Notes: generated by a model from the sequence alone, not told the origin. A stretch of DNA of 64,000 nucleotides from Paracnuella aquatica (GCF_003332885.2 NZ_QOWJ01000017.1:1-64000); one strand, 5' to 3'. Shown: positions 37,027 to 47,371, counted from the stretch's first letter. Program-made: numbers and translations.

Positions 37027-40000
37027 TCAATAATGTTCTATGATAGACTTTTTGGAACCCTGTACTTTTCCAGCTTCCAGCCAATAGTGTCCGGAAAATC
37101 TATGACTAATCCTAGGATCGACATCCGTACCAGCATTTCGGCCACTTAAAATTTGCTTTTGGCCGAAGACTAACCAGCAAAGCTTATAACCACTTTGTGC
37201 TAGATACAACTCGAAAACATCTCTTCTGACAAGCAGGGTCGATGGACCTGGTGCATTGACTGAAGGATCTTGGCAAAGTACAATGCCGTTGTGGTCAGCG
37301 AATTCACCTACCTTATTCGTAAATCTCAAATCTAGACCATACCATATTTTTTCAGACGGCATATAGAAACTAATTGGCCTTTCTTTCGAACGGTCTTTGG
37401 CTTTATCCCAGAAATACTCCTCTACTGGTAGATGTACATTAATAGCCTTGCCATTTCGGCCTTTTCCGATATAAAAAGTTTCATCACCGTTCCCTCCATA
37501 CCATGGTTTTTGTAATTCCTTGTAACACTGTGACCAATAATACTCTCTGTAAAATGTCGCAGATTTGCTTGCTGGATCGGGAAGATGTTCATTATAAAAA
37601 TCAGTTGAAACTGCCCACGCTGAGAAAGCAGCAAAATCTTCCTCCTTAACGAGGTATGCACGTGAAAGCACATACATACGTTTAACCGGATATTGGAATC
37701 TTTCTTCTCCCAGTGGTGTTTTCTCATCCCAATCTGCATGCATCCATAGTGATATCCATTCCACTCCATCTCCGTCCGTTATATTTACCAAATTTTCAAT
37801 AGCAGGTATATCACCTTCTAAGCCCATCCACACTCTGTTGGTCATGGAAAAATCTATAGTGTGATAACTTAACCACCATGGTTTATGTTTGACCCAGTCT
37901 TCGGATTTGGTGTCCATTGTCTTTGTAATGGTAAGAGTCGGATCAATATCCCGTACATTAGGTTCCCAAGTGCCCTTATATGTTGTTGGTTCATCATTGC
38001 TGGAATCCTTCATATCTGCGTGATCAGCCACTCTTGCCAACACTTCCATCATCGCAATCCACTGGTACTTTTTACCAATACGTTCACTTCCCTCATTACG
38101 ATTTCTTCTGCCACTCCTTTCATATTCTCCGTGTATTTTATAAGAATATCCCATATCGAATATGCGCTTGATAGCATAACGACTCAACTCAGACGGGTCG
38201 ACGTCCCAATCACTCAACGCATTGGCAAATGTGTATCTTCCAAAATCCCCATAATTGGAACCAGTTTTCATTGACTCAAAAATTTCCTCCTGGTAGTACG
38301 CATTTTTATCATCCGGATCTTCTACTACATACTGTGCTTTAAGCTGCGTGTAATCGGGTATGTCAGTTATTGCTTCGCTTGAATAAGGGGGAAGTGCTTT
38401 ACTTGGGTCGAAAGTAAGCTCAATGGCATGATACCTAGCGTAATCAATTATTCCCTTTGCATAATCCCTCGTAAGTAGGTCAGGGTACACGTTTTCTTGA
38501 CTGAAAAATGTGTTATTTAAGTACTCGCATAATGCTGACCTGTGCTTATTATCTTTGGTTCTCAGGGATACGCCATATGCAGCAGCTAGCAACCTTTGAT
38601 AAACGTATGGATCATTTACTCCTTCGAATTTTTTGAGCAGCACTAACAATAGATGCGGCCGATATTCCAGAAGCGAAACAAGTGCTTTGGTCGAGCGATC
38701 TCTGATATTACGGTCCGCACTGATCAGGAACCAAGAAAGTGTTATTGATGTAAGCAAAACGCTCTCGTCTGATAAATTGCTTCTATCCTCGTCTTTCCAA
38801 GACCAATCAATAATTCGCTGTATAGAAGAATCATCATCATAGTACTCATTACTCAGCCAAGACTGCAGCTTGGCATCGCGTTCTGCCATCGATAATCTGA
38901 TAAAATTTTTATGAATGAACTCAGCATTGAAAATATGCTTGGGATTAGAGGTTACCAGCAATATATCATACATGAATACCGTAAACATGCGGTTGGTTTC
39001 AATTACCACATCCTGTACATATCTTAACAGTTTATCGTACTTCGAAATTTCCTTTTTACCAAACTTATTACTTAACCATCCCCTGCATTTTTCCCACCTT
39101 GTTTTCCCTTTATAGCCTTCACTGAAGCTATCTGCGTTTCTCCAAATAAGGCTTTTAGTAAATGAAGAAGCAATAACATCAGATTTCCGGACTGAATCGG
39201 GAACCAATTCAAACAGTTCTAAATCATGCTCTTCCGGCAACAATACGCTTAACGCTTCGGCTAAACCAGCGTTTTGATAAACTGACTGCTCATCTTTAAA
39301 ATAGGGATATAAAACGCCTTTTTTACTGAAAGCCTTTTTACAATTACCATTGGCTTTTTGCAACAATTCGGTAGCAACGAGGTAATCAAAGAACCGCTCA
39401 TACATGAAATACACTCCCTCCACAGGATGTTTTCCTGGAAAGTAGTACATGTTCTTTGCTAGCACTCCTTCCGAAATCAGGTCGTCGAGGAATTGCTTAC
39501 GATCGTGAATTATGGACAGGAAGGGGAGTGAATTTGTGAAATAGACAGCATCCTCATACGGTAAATTCACGAGCTTTTCGTCCGCAAATTTCTTGGCAAG
39601 CGCCATTACAAATCTCCGGACGAGGTTTATGCCCACGTAACTATGCTTCACAGCAAGTTTTTCGTTGATACCGTTTAGGAAAAACTCAAGTATTTTGGAA
39701 AGTCCGTTGTGACCATCTGGTACCTTTGTCCTTCCTAAGCTTTTAAGTCCCTCGCAGAACAATCTAAGGAATAGAGGACTTCGGAATTCAGGATGCAGTA
39801 ATGGAATTGACGGCTTTTCTATGCCATAATTATCAAAAAAGTAATCTGCAGCTTCATACTGCGCTTCCGAAAAACCGGTATGTACCAACTTTATCGATAC
39901 CTTATCATTATAGATAGTTTCGTCCACCAGAAAGGCATGATACCCTGTTCTTACAGACACCACCACACCCAGCCATTTGTATTGTTTGATGGTTTCAATA

Positions 40001-41502
40001 AATAACCGTAGGTAATCACGCCAGAACAATTTACCCTGTCCTTCATTTATCGCATCTATAAAAATAACAAGCCGATGACCGGTTAATGCAGCTTTTGCAT
40101 TAAGTGATGATAAGAGGTCCCTTTCTGTGTGATAGGGTAATAATAAATGGTTTATTATCTGCTGCCATGGATTTTGTCTGGTTACAAAATGCTGGCCCAA
40201 TAGCAACATACTCAAATGGCCATCATCCATTCTTTTTTTCACAAGGTCAGCCAGAAGGTGTGACTTGCCATAACCAGCTTCTCCCTGTAGAATTACAGAT
40301 GGATTATTGACAAGAAGAGATACCTCAGCATTCAACAGTCTGTTGAATTTCTGTATGCTGTTATACAAATTATCCATCTCAGCAGTCTCACTGGAGAGTG
40401 GAGGGTATGAATGTCTAGGTGTTGGTGTAGTCGCTTCAACCTTTCGACGCTCTTGGTAAAGGTCACCTAAACAGCTGTAAATCTGCTCTTGTATACTGTC
40501 GCATAAATCTATTATCGGTTGAAAAGGGACAGCATCACACCCGTCTGTTAAAAGATTGAGGTACTTGCCATGAATAGCTTTGAGATCAACATCAATTCGA
40601 GCAGTTTTTGTTTTTATGACCGGTGAAGCAAATGCATAATAGCACCTGCGACGTTTTTCCATTAGATCCTCAAATGCGCTGTCTAAACGGTTCTTAAATG
40701 CTTGATTTCTTGAAAGCCCATCAAATACTTTGACGATATCGAGTTCAAAATTATGATCAGGTGTATAGCGTTCTCCCAAGGCAGCAACAGCAAAATCTAT
40801 TCTTTTGTCAAACCAGTCGTTTGTGAGATGTGAGGTATCCGGCTCGAAGATGTGGACAGGCAAAGATTTCAGGTCAAAGCCTAGTGTTCGTAATGATTCT
40901 ACGCTGCAGAATTTAAGCGTCGCATGGTCTGCAAAGTCAGGAATGGAAATGAGTACACCTGCGCAGGCCAGTATTTCCTTATTATCATAAAACAATGCTG
41001 AACCTGAAAGACCCTTCAGCCACTCGCTACCATACTGGAAATCTCTATTAGCCAGCATTTGCCTATCTATAGTACAGGTGAAATGGTTGGGATTCAACTT
41101 CTCTTTGTATTTGATATCCTGCCGGGTTTCCGGTCCACCGCCATTACCATAATAGCCTCTGAGTATAAAAGTCCTCTTGTTTGTTGCAGGTATCTCAGAA
41201 AAATACACTTCCGCGTAGTCATTGCCTATCTGAATTTTTCCGAGGTCCAGCAATGCTATGTCCATTTCCTTACTCTCTATTTCATTGCCAAAGAAGCCAT
41301 CAACTGGCAGCATTTTACCATGATTGTCTTTTATTAATATTTCGGCGGGCACGCAGGTTTCGTTGAGATCTACACCATAGAGGTTATGGGCGACTGTTAT
41401 GCAGTACAGGTTGCTGTCTCGGGTGAACAGAAGACCCGAACCTTTGAAATTGCCACCTTTGTAAATAGCTGCAGTGGTTAGTTGGAATGTTTGTGGTAGC
41501 AT
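37027..41502 (-). CDS. Trypsin-like protease - STAND NTPase fusion, putative defence protein
   Basis: 1491 residues. Residues 1-210 resemble a trypsin-like serine protease with His39 (TVAHN), Asp81 (MDIALLDL) and Ser166 (GLSGS). A P-loop NTPase follows with Walker A GEAGYGKSH (407-415), Walker B LVIFIDAINEG (about 479-489) and an Arg-containing sensor (VVVSVRTGY). Residues from about 600 on are helical and HEAT/TPR-like (for example RDRSTKALVSLLEYRP), then a long unassigned C-terminus. Effector-STAND-repeat layout is that of AVAST/NLR-like antiviral proteins. The MBL-fold gene upstream overlaps it by 1 bp (TAATG), a partner also listed for AVAST type 1. The region is AT-richer than the host core and lies inside the mobile element. 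An antiviral role is inference from architecture. Confidence 0.8.
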   Translation of the reverse strand: MLPQTFQLTTAAIYKGGNFKGSGLLFTRDSNLYCITVAHNLYGVDLNETCVPAEILIKDNHGKMLPVDGFFGNEIESKEMDIALLDLGKIQIGNDYAEVYFSEIPATNKRTFILRGYYGNGGGPETRQDIKYKEKLNPNHFTCTIDRQMLANRDFQYGSEWLKGLSGSALFYDNKEILACAGVLISIPDFADHATLKFCSVESLRTLGFDLKSLPVHIFEPDTSHLTNDWFDKRIDFAVAALGERYTPDHNFELDIVKVFDGLSRNQAFKNRLDSAFEDLMEKRRRCYYAFASPVIKTKTARIDVDLKAIHGKYLNLLTDGCDAVPFQPIIDLCDSIQEQIYSCLGDLYQERRKVEATTPTPRHSYPPLSSETAEMDNLYNSIQKFNRLLNAEVSLLVNNPSVILQGEAGYGKSHLLADLVKKRMDDGHLSMLLLGQHFVTRQNPWQQIINHLLLPYHTERDLLSSLNAKAALTGHRLVIFIDAINEGQGKLFWRDYLRLFIETIKQYKWLGVVVSVRTGYHAFLVDETIYNDKVSIKLVHTGFSEAQYEAADYFFDNYGIEKPSIPLLHPEFRSPLFLRLFCEGLKSLGRTKVPDGHNGLSKILEFFLNGINEKLAVKHSYVGINLVRRFVMALAKKFADEKLVNLPYEDAVYFTNSLPFLSIIHDRKQFLDDLISEGVLAKNMYYFPGKHPVEGVYFMYERFFDYLVATELLQKANGNCKKAFSKKGVLYPYFKDEQSVYQNAGLAEALSVLLPEEHDLELFELVPDSVRKSDVIASSFTKSLIWRNADSFSEGYKGKTRWEKCRGWLSNKFGKKEISKYDKLLRYVQDVVIETNRMFTVFMYDILLVTSNPKHIFNAEFIHKNFIRLSMAERDAKLQSWLSNEYYDDDSSIQRIIDWSWKDEDRSNLSDESVLLTSITLSWFLISADRNIRDRSTKALVSLLEYRPHLLLVLLKKFEGVNDPYVYQRLLAAAYGVSLRTKDNKHRSALCEYLNNTFFSQENVYPDLLTRDYAKGIIDYARYHAIELTFDPSKALPPYSSEAITDIPDYTQLKAQYVVEDPDDKNAYYQEEIFESMKTGSNYGDFGRYTFANALSDWDVDPSELSRYAIKRIFDMGYSYKIHGEYERSGRRNRNEGSERIGKKYQWIAMMEVLARVADHADMKDSSNDEPTTYKGTWEPNVRDIDPTLTITKTMDTKSEDWVKHKPWWLSYHTIDFSMTNRVWMGLEGDIPAIENLVNITDGDGVEWISLWMHADWDEKTPLGEERFQYPVKRMYVLSRAYLVKEEDFAAFSAWAVSTDFYNEHLPDPASKSATFYREYYWSQCYKELQKPWYGGNGDETFYIGKGRNGKAINVHLPVEEYFWDKAKDRSKERPISFYMPSEKIWYGLDLRFTNKVGEFADHNGIVLCQDPSVNAPGPSTLLVRRDVFELYLAQSGYKLCWLVFGQKQILSGRNAGTDVDPRISHRFSGHYWLEAGKVQGSKKSIIEHY

Positions 41503-42533
41503 TAATCGGCAAAATCTATTTCTGGTGAATGTGTAAATATTATGTTTAGACTCGTCAGTTCATCAGGCGTCAGCAGCCCCTCCGTACTATTTGGATAATT
41601 GCAATGGACCGTTATAGGCTGATTTTTATTATAGCGTCCATACTCGCTGAGCCTGATGATAGTTTCTCTATCCGGATGGTAATCTTTTCCTGCTCCACTT
41701 GTCGAGATGTAATAATTTGAGCAATTAAGTATCGAAAGTAGTTTCTGGCTTGTGTTGTGCTTGGAACCATGATGGCTAAGCTTGCAGCAATTCAGTTTTA
41801 GTTTGTTTTGGGCGTTGTACCCCAACTTCACAAGTGAGTCGTACACGATATCCGGGTGTGCATCTCCTAGCATCAATATGTTGGTGCTTCCATTAGTTAC
41901 CAAAAGCGCAATAGAGGAGGCATTTACTACTCCTTGTTTCCAGCTAGGAATATTTTCCGGTTCGTTTACTATTTCATCGTAATTTTTCAGATTTAACGTT
42001 CGTCTACCTACCTTTCCCTCGTCATGTTTTTCTTTTTTATCAGCTTCTGAAATTGTTTCTGCATTCCATTCTTTGACTAACTGGGTCAGTATTTCTTGAT
42101 CCGGTGATAATATCTTTAGTTTCAGATCTCCAAATGCTAGTATATCATTCTCATAATGACCTTTGAATAAGGGATGCACTTCCACACCCTTGTCACTGAA
42201 CCATTCATTCAACTTATTAGCATGAGAGTAGCCCACTTCGCCAGTTTCTGATGGTAATCCAAAAGCAAGGTCAGGGGTATTTATAAATACTGGGCAAGCG
42301 GGTATGAGCACCTCTTTTGCTTTGATCAGGCTGTATATACCACCAATATGATCATAATCGACATGCGTGAGTATTATTCCTTCTAATTTCGGCCCACTTT
42401 TTAAAACCTCTCTTATGAACTTATAAGTCAATGCGATTCCTGCATCTATCAATATGGCTCTATCTTGTTCACATTCTCTCCATGAAATCAGGAAAGAATC
42501 GCCCTTGCCGGCCATAAAACCTCTTAGTTTCAT
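41502..42533 (-). CDS. MBL-fold metallo-hydrolase (ComEC-like), defence partner
   Basis: 343 residues. A metallo-beta-lactamase fold with the ComEC-type metal motif THVDYDHIGG (His57, Asp59, Asp61, His62), LGDAHPD near the middle and LSHHGSKHN in the last third. These residues would bind two metal ions. No membrane segments or signal are seen, so it is cytoplasmic. It is the first gene of a two-gene operon; its stop and the next start share one base (TAATG), implying coupled translation with the protease-STAND protein. In the context of AVAST-like systems it may process a nucleic-acid or nucleotide signal. A palindrome-bearing promoter lies directly upstream. Confidence 0.82.
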   Translation of the reverse strand: MKLRGFMAGKGDSFLISWRECEQDRAILIDAGIALTYKFIREVLKSGPKLEGIILTHVDYDHIGGIYSLIKAKEVLIPACPVFINTPDLAFGLPSETGEVGYSHANKLNEWFSDKGVEVHPLFKGHYENDILAFGDLKLKILSPDQEILTQLVKEWNAETISEADKKEKHDEGKVGRRTLNLKNYDEIVNEPENIPSWKQGVVNASSIALLVTNGSTNILMLGDAHPDIVYDSLVKLGYNAQNKLKLNCCKLSHHGSKHNTSQKLLSILNCSNYYISTSGAGKDYHPDRETIIRLSEYGRYNKNQPITVHCNYPNSTEGLLTPDELTSLNIIFTHSPEIDFAD

Positions 42534-42554
42534 TTAGTTATAAGTTTAGGTCTG

Positions 42555-42581
42555 CAAAAATAGCATAGGTTAGATAACCTA
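42555..42581 (-). promoter_or_regulatory. Promoter and palindromic operator of the MBL/STAND operon
   Basis: On the minus strand TATTTTTG (plus 42555-42562) matches the -7 consensus and lies 21 bases before the MBL start codon. TAGGTTA-GA-TAACCTA (42566-42581), a perfect 16-bp palindrome, fills the spacer just upstream of it, a position where a bound repressor would block transcription. The rest of the divergent gap up to 42796 shows no clear gene. Confidence 0.5.
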
Positions 42582-42796
42582 CGGGAGATGAAGAAATATC
42601 GAAGGACAGCATTAGCTAGAGTGAAGTTTAGCTTTAAGTTTCAGAACATTACCATAAGTGAGTTGTATCAAGGGAAAAAGTGGCGTATCATGCACCCTTT
42701 GATAAGTGCAATAGGGTATAGCATTATAAGGTGGCTTCAGGATTTTTTGAGGGGTGTTGAGAAGAAAAAAGTCGTCGGCTAAATAGAAAACAAAGC

Positions 42797-45700
42797 ATGG
42801 ACATTAATTATTTATTAGCGTACATAGAAACAAGAAAAAATACGCTGCTTCACGACAACGACCTGATTCCGTCTATGTATCGCAGTGAGATAGAGACGGC
42901 TGCTTCGTACGACGGCCGACAGTTGCTGGAAATGTTGCAGAATGCAGACGATGCAAAAAGCAGTACCGTACGCATTATTTTGGATACAAAAGCGCAGTTG
43001 CTGGAAATAGCAAATGTTGGGACGCCCTTTGATGATGGAGGGATCGAGAGCATCATGCTGGCGCACAAGAGTCCGAAGAGCGTTGACAGGGCTTACATTG
43101 GAAATAAAGGGCTCGGTTTCCGTTCTGTCATTAGCTGGGCCACTGAAGTGGAGATTATTACAAGGTGGGCGTCGTTTCTTTTTTCGAAAACCCAGGCCAG
43201 TGATTTTTTTGATGAACTGGTGAAAGAGGAGAAAAAAGTGGTCATGAAGGCTGATTCACGGGTGCGGAGAGGGGAGGCTCCTTTTCCCATGCTGGCCCTG
43301 CCTTTCGTGGATGTTTCTAAGAAACAGGAAGGAGCATGGGAAACCACTATCCGGCTCAAATACGAGAAAAAAGTAGAAGGGAGCATTCTAAAGCAAATGG
43401 AGGATTTGCGACCCGAAATTTTGCTGTTTCTGAATTCAATCCGTTCCCTTGAATTATGTCATGATGGTGTTACGCAGGTGCTCAAATGCGACGAGGTGCA
43501 GCGGGATTTTCGCATAATTGAAGGAAAAAAATGGCTGCTCTCGGACTCTGGTGATGTTCCTTATCCTGAAGAGCCGGGAAAATTTTACCGCTTTATTCTT
43601 GCCTATCAGGAGGACCTTGCTGACGACTACTATCGCTTGTTTACGTATTTTCCAACGAAAGTATTGATTCATCTGCCCCTGCTTATTCATGCCACCTTTG
43701 AGCTCGACCCTGCACGCAATGGCCTGAATGACTCTGCCTACAACCGTGACCTTTTAAAGAAGCTCGCGGCATTTATCGGAAAAACGGCGCTGGACCGGAA
43801 ACGGCCCGTTGCCGATTGGCGTGTTTACCGGATGGTAAACCCTTTGCAGCCACCGGGCAGCGACATACTGAAAGAGCTCTATTCCGGTCTTGCCGAAATT
43901 CGAAACGAGAAAGATATCTACCCCTGTGTGGATGGCACATACCGGAAGTTGGACGAGGTGAAACACTACAGTGTTGATTTTGCACAGTGGATTGCAGAGA
44001 CAGGCTACCTACGAAATGTACCAGAGCTTCTTTTAGCGGATAAGGAGGGCATGGTGATTTTACGTGAAAGTATGTTCCGCAACCGCCGGTGGCAGGCTGG
44101 TGTGCTCAAGCAGAAAATTGATGGCCTGAGTGCCGCTCTCCGGGACCAAATTCCAGGCGGACAACGTAACTGGCAGGAAAGAAAAGATTTGACCGACCTG
44201 TTACTCGACCCTTCGTTTTCGCCTTATCCCCCTGAAAAGTTTTCCCTTTTTGTGAACGAGGCTGGCCGTGTGATTCCGTCTTCCGAAGTCGCTTACACGC
44301 CTGTTATTTTAGGGGAGAATGTGTTCAGTAAACCATCTTTCGTGGGGATTGAGTTGATGAACCGTGAGTTGTACCAACTTTTGGTCACACAGCACAAAGC
44401 AAAATTTGCCCGGGAAGACGCCGATGTCCAAGAGTCACGTCAGTTCAAAAACTATTTTGAGAAGCTTGTCAACATTCAGCCCTACGATATCAATACCGTT
44501 TTGCTGAGGATCATTGCAGCAACTCGTTCTGCATATAAAAAGGCACAAGGTTTAGAGGCCCAACATTCGATTATCAGAGAGGCGATTCAGAGCCTTTTTG
44601 ATAATTACAAACGGCTTAGGGACCCTGCAGAATGTTTTTCAGACAGTTGCCCCGTACTAACGAAAAAAGGGGAAATCAAGGAAAGCAGCGAGGTGTTGTT
44701 GAGCAATGCTTATCCGAGTGGCCAGTTAACGGAACAAATCTATGCTGGTGTTTTGAACGGAAGCGATTATCTGGGCGCCCCGGAGCAGCACGGTTTACAA
44801 GGTGATGGCACGGATGTCGAGGCTTTTTTTGTCTGGCTTGGGGTGAATCGTTATGTAAGGCTGGAGCCCTTTTCATTTGAAAGCAAGACCGCTGCAACTG
44901 AACCTTACCTGTCCTATCTGTTGGTGAAAAAAGTGATTACCGATGAAGCGGCATCTTTCTCACTGAAAGGAGAGCAGATTTCGGCATTCCGGGAAACGAT
45001 TGCCAGGCTATCGGCTGAGCGGATATTGCAGTTGGTGCTGAGTGATCCCAAAATACGGGCCCGTATGGAGGTGCAGAACGAAGACAAGCTGACGCAGGTA
45101 AAACCTCGGCATGTGCTTGTGCCGAACAAACCCTCATACATCAACTACCAGTTGGAGTCACTGGGCCGTTTTTCGAACTATGTTGCCGATCACAATGAGC
45201 TGCTTCTGCTCAACGATAAAACGGCGAACCTGGAGAACTTTGTTTTCAATGGTTGCACCATTGCAACCGGGGAGGTGCAGCACATTTTGCACCGCCTTGG
45301 GGCCAAGCTTTCATTTGACGAATTGCTGCCCAACCAGGTTTATCACTTTATCGCCAGGTGCGGGCAGGAGTGTTGGACCGAAGCCCAAGCAAAAAAGCTT
45401 TACCAGCTTTGCTTCAATTATTTCCGCAAAAGAACCGAAAAAGAGGAATTTCCAATCCCTTCTTATAAGCTGCTTGCCGAGAAAGAGAATGAAACGGGAT
45501 ACATAGACCGTGATCTTGTTTACTACAGCGACAATGCCACGCTCCCTTCCCATCTTGCACAAACGTTTTGGATGTTTGAATTTCCAAAACGGCGTGGTGA
45601 AGACCAGGTGTCCGGCTATTTTGGAACAAAAACTTTCAAAAATCTGCACTTGCAACGGGTTGGTGAAGCCGGCCTTCATCAGGCAGCGCCGGATTTTGAA

Positions 45701-47371
45701 AGCTGGGTTGAGCGCATCAAACCGTTTGTGCTTGCCTTTCGTTTGGCCGATTTGAATGATGAGAAAACCAAAAAGACAACCATCAGTCAGTTAAAATCCT
45801 TGCGTGTTCAACTGGTTAGCGGCCTTGCGTATTCAATAAACAGTTCGGATACAAAACCTTTACAACCGGGAGAGTTTATCCAACTTGATGATGACGTGTA
45901 TTATTTATGTGCCGCCCAGGGCTTGGCGATGGCAAAGTTGAAAGAAGAACCGGCGATTGGCGCTGCATTTGCCGAAATCATCTGTGTGCTTTTTAAAGTG
46001 AATGAAAGCTATGATACGTATCAGGCAATATTTAATGACAGCGAGTCATTAAAGCATACCCGGTTTCAGATACAATCCCGGAAACTTGGGGCGTATTTAG
46101 TAGAAGCTAGGAAGTGGCTGGGGCTTTCTTCTTACGAGCTGTCTTTTTGGACTGCAGTTCTTTCCTGGCGAAACACTACCCTTCCTTCGGAGGTGGAGAA
46201 GCGTGAGGTTTTGCACGAATTGATAAAGCAAACGTTGTCCTATCTGCCCGCCGAAGCTGCCAAAGCCGATTATGAAGCCTGGTCAACCCAGGAGTCTTAC
46301 GCACTTCTGAAAGAATTATCGCTACGTTCCAAAATATCGCCGGAACAGATTCGAGAAAAAGATGCAGGTTTCATGGGATTGCGAAATTGGCATTACAAAA
46401 GGCTGTGTGCTTACATAGCAGATTTTGAAAAGCCTTGGACCCTTGCCTTGTGGAAAAAACTAAAGGATGTCGGGACGCACCTGCAGAAACAGTTTATGCC
46501 TGAAAGACTCAAATACAACAAAACGGCCGAGAAAGCTGCCGATGAACTTGCAGCGGAAAATGCTTTGGCTGTTGATGTTGATTATAAGATTGTTTTGCGT
46601 AACCGGCTAAGTGAGGTATCCGGACTTGTTATATCATTTGACGACGAGCCTGATATATTTTGTAATCTGTACACGTCAGTGCTTGCGGAAGCCGGCGTTT
46701 CCGAAGAAGATTTACCGGAAGAGCTACAAAGCCTCTTGTACTTTACAGGTTATGATGAAGAAATAAGAAAAGGCGTTTTTGCCTTGCGGGCTACTTCGGG
46801 TGCAGGGAAAACAGAGGAGAATAAAGGTAAGGGCACCACAACATCAGTAACTTTAAACGAGGTTTCTTTCGGGGCTGGAACGCCCCGGCCTTTTCATCAC
46901 ACTTCCAAAAAGGCAAACGGTGAAACACCCAGAGTCTATAACAGCTCATCTGCAGAACAGCAGAATGTTGCCGGGAAAGCCGCTGAACGCCTTGTGCGTG
47001 ACAAGTTAATTGAGCTTTATCCAAATGGTAAAGTGCAGTGGCGCTCCCGGTATTCGGACGAAGACGCATTAAATAAGGACGACACCTTGGGGTATGATAT
47101 TGAATATAAATGTGACTCAACTGATGATGAATGGTATTTGGTGGAAGTGAAGTCTGCGTCGGGGGAAAATTTTATCATCAGTAGAAACGAAGTAATGAAG
47201 GGAATTGAAAAAAAAGATCGCTACCAAATAGCCATCGTGCAGAATGGGGTCATTTACTTAGACAAGCATTATTTTTTAAGTGATGACCGGATTGAAACAT
47301 TTAAAGCGTTGTTGGGAAATCCTGAAGTTTTGCCGTTGAATTTTGAAGTCAGCTTTACCCTACCGCGGTAG
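42797..47371 (+). CDS. Sacsin/HSP90-like ATPase with C-terminal DUF3883 domain
   Basis: 1524 residues. The N-terminal GHKL ATPase fold matches sacsin-type repeats: N-box LLEMLQNADDA (Asn49, Asp51), NVGTPFDDGGI as the second motif, and GNKGLGFRSV (102-111) as the glycine lid. The middle 1,100 residues have no family I recognise. Residues about 1395-1500 (GKAAERLVRDKLIELYP to YQIAIVQNG) match DUF3883. This holds a PD-(D/E)xK-like set: Asp1434 (GYDIEY), Glu1450 and Lys1452 (LVEVKSA). A chaperone-like ATPase joined to a nuclease-like domain, beside an AVAST-like operon inside a mobile element, points to anti-phage or anti-plasmid defence. No single named system is assigned. Confidence 0.82.
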   Translation: MDINYLLAYIETRKNTLLHDNDLIPSMYRSEIETAASYDGRQLLEMLQNADDAKSSTVRIILDTKAQLLEIANVGTPFDDGGIESIMLAHKSPKSVDRAYIGNKGLGFRSVISWATEVEIITRWASFLFSKTQASDFFDELVKEEKKVVMKADSRVRRGEAPFPMLALPFVDVSKKQEGAWETTIRLKYEKKVEGSILKQMEDLRPEILLFLNSIRSLELCHDGVTQVLKCDEVQRDFRIIEGKKWLLSDSGDVPYPEEPGKFYRFILAYQEDLADDYYRLFTYFPTKVLIHLPLLIHATFELDPARNGLNDSAYNRDLLKKLAAFIGKTALDRKRPVADWRVYRMVNPLQPPGSDILKELYSGLAEIRNEKDIYPCVDGTYRKLDEVKHYSVDFAQWIAETGYLRNVPELLLADKEGMVILRESMFRNRRWQAGVLKQKIDGLSAALRDQIPGGQRNWQERKDLTDLLLDPSFSPYPPEKFSLFVNEAGRVIPSSEVAYTPVILGENVFSKPSFVGIELMNRELYQLLVTQHKAKFAREDADVQESRQFKNYFEKLVNIQPYDINTVLLRIIAATRSAYKKAQGLEAQHSIIREAIQSLFDNYKRLRDPAECFSDSCPVLTKKGEIKESSEVLLSNAYPSGQLTEQIYAGVLNGSDYLGAPEQHGLQGDGTDVEAFFVWLGVNRYVRLEPFSFESKTAATEPYLSYLLVKKVITDEAASFSLKGEQISAFRETIARLSAERILQLVLSDPKIRARMEVQNEDKLTQVKPRHVLVPNKPSYINYQLESLGRFSNYVADHNELLLLNDKTANLENFVFNGCTIATGEVQHILHRLGAKLSFDELLPNQVYHFIARCGQECWTEAQAKKLYQLCFNYFRKRTEKEEFPIPSYKLLAEKENETGYIDRDLVYYSDNATLPSHLAQTFWMFEFPKRRGEDQVSGYFGTKTFKNLHLQRVGEAGLHQAAPDFESWVERIKPFVLAFRLADLNDEKTKKTTISQLKSLRVQLVSGLAYSINSSDTKPLQPGEFIQLDDDVYYLCAAQGLAMAKLKEEPAIGAAFAEIICVLFKVNESYDTYQAIFNDSESLKHTRFQIQSRKLGAYLVEARKWLGLSSYELSFWTAVLSWRNTTLPSEVEKREVLHELIKQTLSYLPAEAAKADYEAWSTQESYALLKELSLRSKISPEQIREKDAGFMGLRNWHYKRLCAYIADFEKPWTLALWKKLKDVGTHLQKQFMPERLKYNKTAEKAADELAAENALAVDVDYKIVLRNRLSEVSGLVISFDDEPDIFCNLYTSVLAEAGVSEEDLPEELQSLLYFTGYDEEIRKGVFALRATSGAGKTEENKGKGTTTSVTLNEVSFGAGTPRPFHHTSKKANGETPRVYNSSSAEQQNVAGKAAERLVRDKLIELYPNGKVQWRSRYSDEDALNKDDTLGYDIEYKCDSTDDEWYLVEVKSASGENFIISRNEVMKGIEKKDRYQIAIVQNGVIYLDKHYFLSDDRIETFKALLGNPEVLPLNFEVSFTLPR

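Noticed and set aside
38600-41400. Short plus-strand frames within the protease-STAND gene
   Set aside because: All lie antisense to one continuous 1491-codon frame with ordered domains.
42588-42782. 64-residue basic frame between the two defence modules
   Set aside because: No family, no clear ribosome site, and it overlaps the promoter region; it may be chance.
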